A stretch of DNA of 26,512 nucleotides from contig JBGVNF010000038.1 in assembly GCA_045125245.1 (NCBI GenBank), positions 1-26,512 on the forward strand, written 5' to 3'. The stretch comes from SVEL01 sp045125245. GTDB taxonomy: Bacteria; Bacillota; Clostridia; Lachnospirales; Lachnospiraceae. The stretch's first letter is position 1. Each line of letters opens with the position of its first letter. Under the pieces are notes generated by a model that worked only from the letters and a program-made list of their open reading frames with translations, did no database searches and had not been told where the DNA came from. Positions 23,425 to 26,512 of the stretch are shown one piece after another. The translations under genes and the position numbers were made by a program.

Positions 23425-24615
23425 ATGCCAAACGAGAAAAACTTAGAAACTATACCAGTAGGTCCTTTAGGGATTGTTGCTCTTGAGAGCTGCAAGGAAT
23501 TAGGAGATAAGGTTAACAACTATATTGTTGATTGGCGTAAGAATCGCGCAAATGAACACAAGGAAACTATCGCTTTCGCTGGATATGAGAAGGATTCTTA
23601 CCTTGTTAACGCACAGGTTCCAAGATTCGGTTCAGGTGAAGCTAAAGGTATCATCCACCAATCAGTTCGTGGTGATGACTTATTCATTATGCTTGATGTG
23701 TGTAACTACTCTTTAACATATTCATTATGCGGACATACAAATCATATGTCTCCAGATGATCATTACCAGGATCTTAAGCGTGTTATCGCTGCTGTAGGTG
23801 GTAAGGCAAGAAGAATTACTGTTATTATGCCTTTCCTTTACGAAAGCAGACAGCATAAGAGAACAGGCCGTGAGTCTTTAGACTGTGCTTTAGCACTTGA
23901 AGAACTTACAGCTATGGGCGTTGACAACATCATCACTTTCGATGCTCACGACCCAAGAGTTCAGAACGCTATTCCATTAAAGGGCTTTGAAACAGTTCAG
24001 CCTGCATATCAGTTCATCAAAGGTCTCCTTCGTGCTGAATCTGACCTTCAGATTGATTCAGACCATATGATGGTTATCTCTCCAGACGAAGGTGGTACAG
24101 GACGAGCTATCTACCTTGCTAACGTACTCGGTCTTGATATGGGTATGTTCTACAAGAGAAGAGATTATACAACTATCGTAAACGGACGTAACCCTATCGT
24201 AGCTCATGAGTTCTTAGGCTCATCAGTTGAAGGTAAGGACGTTATCATCATCGATGATATGATTTCTTCAGGTGAGAGTGTATTAGAAGTTGCTAAGGAA
24301 CTTAAGGAAAGAAAGGCTAGAAAGGTATTCGTAGCTACTACATTTGGTCTTTTCACAAACGGTCTTGATAAGTTTGATGAAGCTTACAAGAATGGTTACA
24401 TCGACAGAATCCTTACTACAAACCTTGTTTACCAGACACCAGAGCTTCTCTCTAAGCCATACTACGTAAGCTGTGATATGAGCAAGTACATCGCTTTAAT
24501 CATCGATACATTAAATCACGATGCTTCTATCAGCGAGTTATTAAATCCACTTGGAAGAATTCACAAGCTTGTAGATGAGTACAAGGCTAATGGTGGTCAC
24601 ATTACTAATAAATAA
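23425..24615 (+). CDS. prs: Ribose-phosphate pyrophosphokinase (long variant)
   Basis: The enzyme makes PRPP from ribose-5-phosphate and ATP for nucleotide, His and Trp synthesis. The 396 residues exceed the usual 310-320. Visible motifs: Y-E-S-R-Q-H-K-R-T-G-R-E (139-150; canonical Y-x-R-Q-D-R), F-D-A-H-D-P-R-V-Q (172-180; canonical D-L-H-A-x-Q-I-Q), S-P-D-E-G-G-T-G-R-A (219-228) and the PRPP loop I-I-I-D-D-M-I-S-S-G-E-S (274-285; canonical D-D-M-I-D-T-G-G-T). The extra length is at the N-terminus (about 60 residues) and near the C-terminus. Codon use is strongly biased, which fits high expression and a housekeeping role. GGAGG is 9 bases from the ATG. It has its own promoter and terminator. 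Confidence 0.9.
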   Translation: MPNEKNLETIPVGPLGIVALESCKELGDKVNNYIVDWRKNRANEHKETIAFAGYEKDSYLVNAQVPRFGSGEAKGIIHQSVRGDDLFIMLDVCNYSLTYSLCGHTNHMSPDDHYQDLKRVIAAVGGKARRITVIMPFLYESRQHKRTGRESLDCALALEELTAMGVDNIITFDAHDPRVQNAIPLKGFETVQPAYQFIKGLLRAESDLQIDSDHMMVISPDEGGTGRAIYLANVLGLDMGMFYKRRDYTTIVNGRNPIVAHEFLGSSVEGKDVIIIDDMISSGESVLEVAKELKERKARKVFVATTFGLFTNGLDKFDEAYKNGYIDRILTTNLVYQTPELLSKPYYVSCDMSKYIALIIDTLNHDASISELLNPLGRIHKLVDEYKANGGHITNK

Positions 24616-24634
24616 GTTTATTTACAAATAAATG

Positions 24635-24663
24635 AAAGCTCAGGAATTTTTCCTGAGCTTTTT
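24635..24663. terminator. Bidirectional terminator between prs and the galactokinase-like gene
   Basis: AAAGCTCAGGAA (24635-24646) and TTCCTGAGCTTT (24650-24661) form a perfect 12-bp stem with a TTT loop, followed by TT on the plus strand. A's on the left arm give a T tract in the other direction. It lies between the two convergent stops. Confidence 0.92.
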
Positions 24664-24673
24664 CCTATTTACT

Positions 24674-25993
24674 TTAAGCTATCTCTACACCGCCATATTT
24701 ACGAATCATATACACGTTGCATGCACCTTCGCCAAATACATTATTCATAAATTCTTTGTAGTCTTTCACATATTCATTCTTAACAAAAGCTTGTATCGTA
24801 CCTGCGAAGCCACCACCATGAACTCTGCTTACACCCTTTTCAACGCAATTTGAATCAAGTATTACATCACTAAGAGCTAGGGCAACCGATACATTCTGAT
24901 GCTCTAAATCTTTGCTCATATATATATTCTGTAGATACTTATATGATGAATCTCCTGATGCTTTTACATTCCTTAAGAATTCTTCAAAATTATCTGTTTT
25001 AAGAGCTTCCACTTCTTTTTTAACTCTTTCATTTTCCTTCTGAAAATGAATAGCCCTAAGATAAGCTCTATCCCCTGCAATTTTTCTTATTTGAGACGCG
25101 TTATCAAGTATTTCATCCATAGATACTTCTCTGAGCACATCCTTCCCAAACACACCTGCAACCTGCTTCATTTCATTTGGGACTGCCGCATATTCTGGTG
25201 TACAATCTGCATGAGAGCTCTTCGTATCTGTTATACATAAGCTATAACCATATTTTTTAAAATCACATTCCACTTTTTCAATCTTAGGATTATCTGTATC
25301 TGCAAAATCTATATAAACTAAATTTCCTACGCAGCTTGCCATTTGATCCATTAAACCGCATGGTTTTCCAAAATAATTAATCTCTGAAAACTGACCTATC
25401 TTTGCCAGTTCAACTGATGAAATCTGACCTTCATTATATAGATACGACTGAATAGTTCCTATGATATTTTCAAAGGCCGCTGATGATGATAAACCTGCTC
25501 CAATAAGCACATCGCTAGTCATATAAGTCCTAAAGCCACCTATAGCATAACCTTTATTTTTAAATCCCACAAGCACTCCTTTTACAATGGCTGCGGGTGT
25601 TCCCTTCTCTTCTTCCTTCGCTTCCAGCTGGTTAACATCTATTGTAATCATCTCATAATCATCAGATACAAGTTTTATAATCCCATCATCATTTTTACTT
25701 ACAACTGCCAACACGTCCACATTAACTGCTGCCGCCAATACTTCACCTCTTTGATGATCTGTATGATTGCCTCCTATTTCTGTACGACCAGGCGCACTAA
25801 ATAGGTGTACATCCTTTATTTCCATACATTCCTCTGTGTATTTGTCAAAATATATATTTTCATACTTTTCTATAGCGTTTATATAACGATTTCTCTGATA
25901 ATCTAATACCGAATTATCAACATATATATCCTCAAGTCGATTATCTAAATCTCCATTCTTTATCAGCTCTATAAGTCTCTTAGTTTCACTCAT
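24674..25993 (-). CDS. galK: Galactokinase-like GHMP kinase
   Basis: The 439-residue protein has the GHMP kinase layout. The sugar-binding signature is S-A-P-G-R-T-E-I-G-G-N-H-T-D-H (66-80), the ATP loop G-A-G-L-S-S-S-A-A (165-173), the catalytic Asp probably Asp216 in G-L-M-D-Q (213-217), and H-G-G-G-F-A-G-T (392-399) closes the active site. The N-terminal signature departs from the classical G-R-x-N-x-I-G-E-H-T-D-Y: the Glu that holds the sugar is Asn and Tyr is His. The N-terminal part before the signature is about 40 residues longer than in E. coli GalK. Galactose is the likely substrate, but another hexose is possible. Start at 25993: AGGAGG is 12 bases upstream, while the in-frame ATG at 26005 touches the ribosome site and is too close. 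Confidence 0.82.
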   Translation of the reverse strand: MSETKRLIELIKNGDLDNRLEDIYVDNSVLDYQRNRYINAIEKYENIYFDKYTEECMEIKDVHLFSAPGRTEIGGNHTDHQRGEVLAAAVNVDVLAVVSKNDDGIIKLVSDDYEMITIDVNQLEAKEEEKGTPAAIVKGVLVGFKNKGYAIGGFRTYMTSDVLIGAGLSSSAAFENIIGTIQSYLYNEGQISSVELAKIGQFSEINYFGKPCGLMDQMASCVGNLVYIDFADTDNPKIEKVECDFKKYGYSLCITDTKSSHADCTPEYAAVPNEMKQVAGVFGKDVLREVSMDEILDNASQIRKIAGDRAYLRAIHFQKENERVKKEVEALKTDNFEEFLRNVKASGDSSYKYLQNIYMSKDLEHQNVSVALALSDVILDSNCVEKGVSRVHGGGFAGTIQAFVKNEYVKDYKEFMNNVFGEGACNVYMIRKYGGVEIA

Positions 25994-26170
25994 ATTTTTA
26001 ACCATCCTCCTATATATTTTATAAAACAAAAATGCTTACATTTTTATTTCTTCATTTTTTCTTATATACATACCTACTATTTTCTCGATTTTATCACTCT
26101 TCACCTTCTCTTGCAACTATGCACATTTACTTTTCTATATTTTATGATACACTTTAATTGTGAAATAAAG

Positions 26171-26176
26171 TATAAT
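26171..26176 (+). promoter_or_regulatory. Possible -10 box of deoC
   Basis: A perfect TATAAT lies 65 bases ahead of the deoC ATG in the 247-base gap between divergent galK and deoC. No convincing -35 box is seen at 16-18 bases. The rest of the gap is very AT-rich, without a clear operator, cre site or riboswitch. Confidence 0.3.
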
Positions 26177-26240
26177 ATTAAATCATACAAAACACATTGG
26201 ATATTTAAATTTACAATATATTTCAAAGGAGATTTTCAAT

Positions 26241-26512
26241 ATGAACTTAGAATCAAAAGTTTTTGACCACACTATCTTAAAACCAGACGCATCTAAGGAT
26301 GCAGTTATTAAAATATGCAACGAAGCCTTAGAATATAATTTTGCATCAGTATGCGTTAATCAGTATCGTGTAAAGCTTGTAAGTGAATTACTAAAAGGTA
26401 GCGACGTAAAGACTTGTGCTGTGGTTGGTTTCCCACTTGGCGCTACATCCAGCAAGGTTAAGGCCTATGAGGCACAATGCGCTATAGAAGATGGCGCAAC
26501 AGAAATAGATAT
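26241..26512 (+). CDS. deoC: Deoxyribose-phosphate aldolase (5' part only)
   Basis: The first 90 codons are in the window and the gene runs off the right edge. The product has F-D-H-T-I-L-K-P-D-A (8-17), A-S-V-C-V-N (35-40), V-V-G-F-P-L-G-A (62-69) and the start of G-A-T-E-I-D (85-90), the DeoC barrel signature. DeoC splits 2-deoxyribose-5-phosphate to glyceraldehyde-3-phosphate and acetaldehyde in deoxynucleoside breakdown. AAAGGAG is 8 bases from the ATG. The reactive lysines lie beyond the edge. Confidence 0.95.
   Translation, partial: MNLESKVFDHTILKPDASKDAVIKICNEALEYNFASVCVNQYRVKLVSELLKGSDVKTCAVVGFPLGATSSKVKAYEAQCAIEDGATEID

Noticed and set aside
26000..26030. cre (CcpA) site at galK
   Set aside because: The nearest match, TGTAAGCATTTTTG, lacks the central CG and symmetry of a cre site.

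Overview
The window looks like chromosomal DNA of an AT-rich Firmicute of class Clostridia, most likely a Lachnospiraceae member of the Butyrivibrio/Roseburia kind. The reasons are strong AGGAGG ribosome sites, TTGACA/TATAAT promoters, a GlgC+GlgD ADP-glucose pyrophosphorylase pair, a DUF2975/XRE/DUF4173 cluster, SpoVT/SpoVG/RqcP homologues and DnaD/DnaI-type primosome genes. Genus cannot be fixed from the sequence alone. Nearly all genes are housekeeping genes. I see no tRNA, rRNA, CRISPR array, prophage or transposase gene.

Layout. On the minus strand from 1 to 8.8 kb, in transcription order from right to left, lie ilvE, a MurL-like epimerase, a MurD-type ligase, a family 2 glycoside hydrolase, a CotH-kinase lipoprotein, spoVT, hup and the start of rqcP (S4 domain). 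Between hup and rqcP sits a 245-bp foldback element that contains no gene. From 8.8 to 11.05 kb (minus) is a DUF2975 membrane protein - XRE regulator - DUF4173 membrane protein operon, with a good sigma-A promoter overlain by repeated TTATCG motifs. From 11.35 to 16.55 kb (plus) are pth, mfd and a membrane-anchored SurA/PrsA-like protein, closed by a bidirectional terminator. From 16.6 to 19.3 kb (minus) are glgC, glgD and spoVG. From 19.57 to 24.6 kb (plus) are murC, a DnaD-family primosome gene, dnaI and prs, ending in a terminator shared with a convergent galactokinase-like gene (minus). The right edge holds the first 272 bases of deoC (plus).

How the genes work together. MurC adds L-Ala to UDP-MurNAc. 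The adjacent, translationally coupled MurL/MurD pair is best read as the L-Glu-adding MurD2 plus UDP-MurNAc-L-Ala-L-Glu epimerase route, which does not need free D-Glu. GlgC/GlgD make ADP-glucose for glycogen. DnaD and DnaI load the replicative helicase. Mfd, Pth and RqcP serve transcription-repair coupling, peptidyl-tRNA recycling and ribosome quality control. Prs, DeoC and GalK-like proteins feed nucleotide and sugar metabolism. Bacillus subtilis keeps spoVG-glmU-prs-pth-mfd-spoVT-rqcP together. Here the same set is spread over two strands, which points to past inversions.

The items most worth a second look are the 245-bp foldback element, the MurL/MurD2 pair, the operator-like TTATCG cluster of the DUF2975 operon, and three contiguous DnaA-box-like 9-mers ahead of the primosome genes. 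I did not find a clear-cut novel defence or mobile system.
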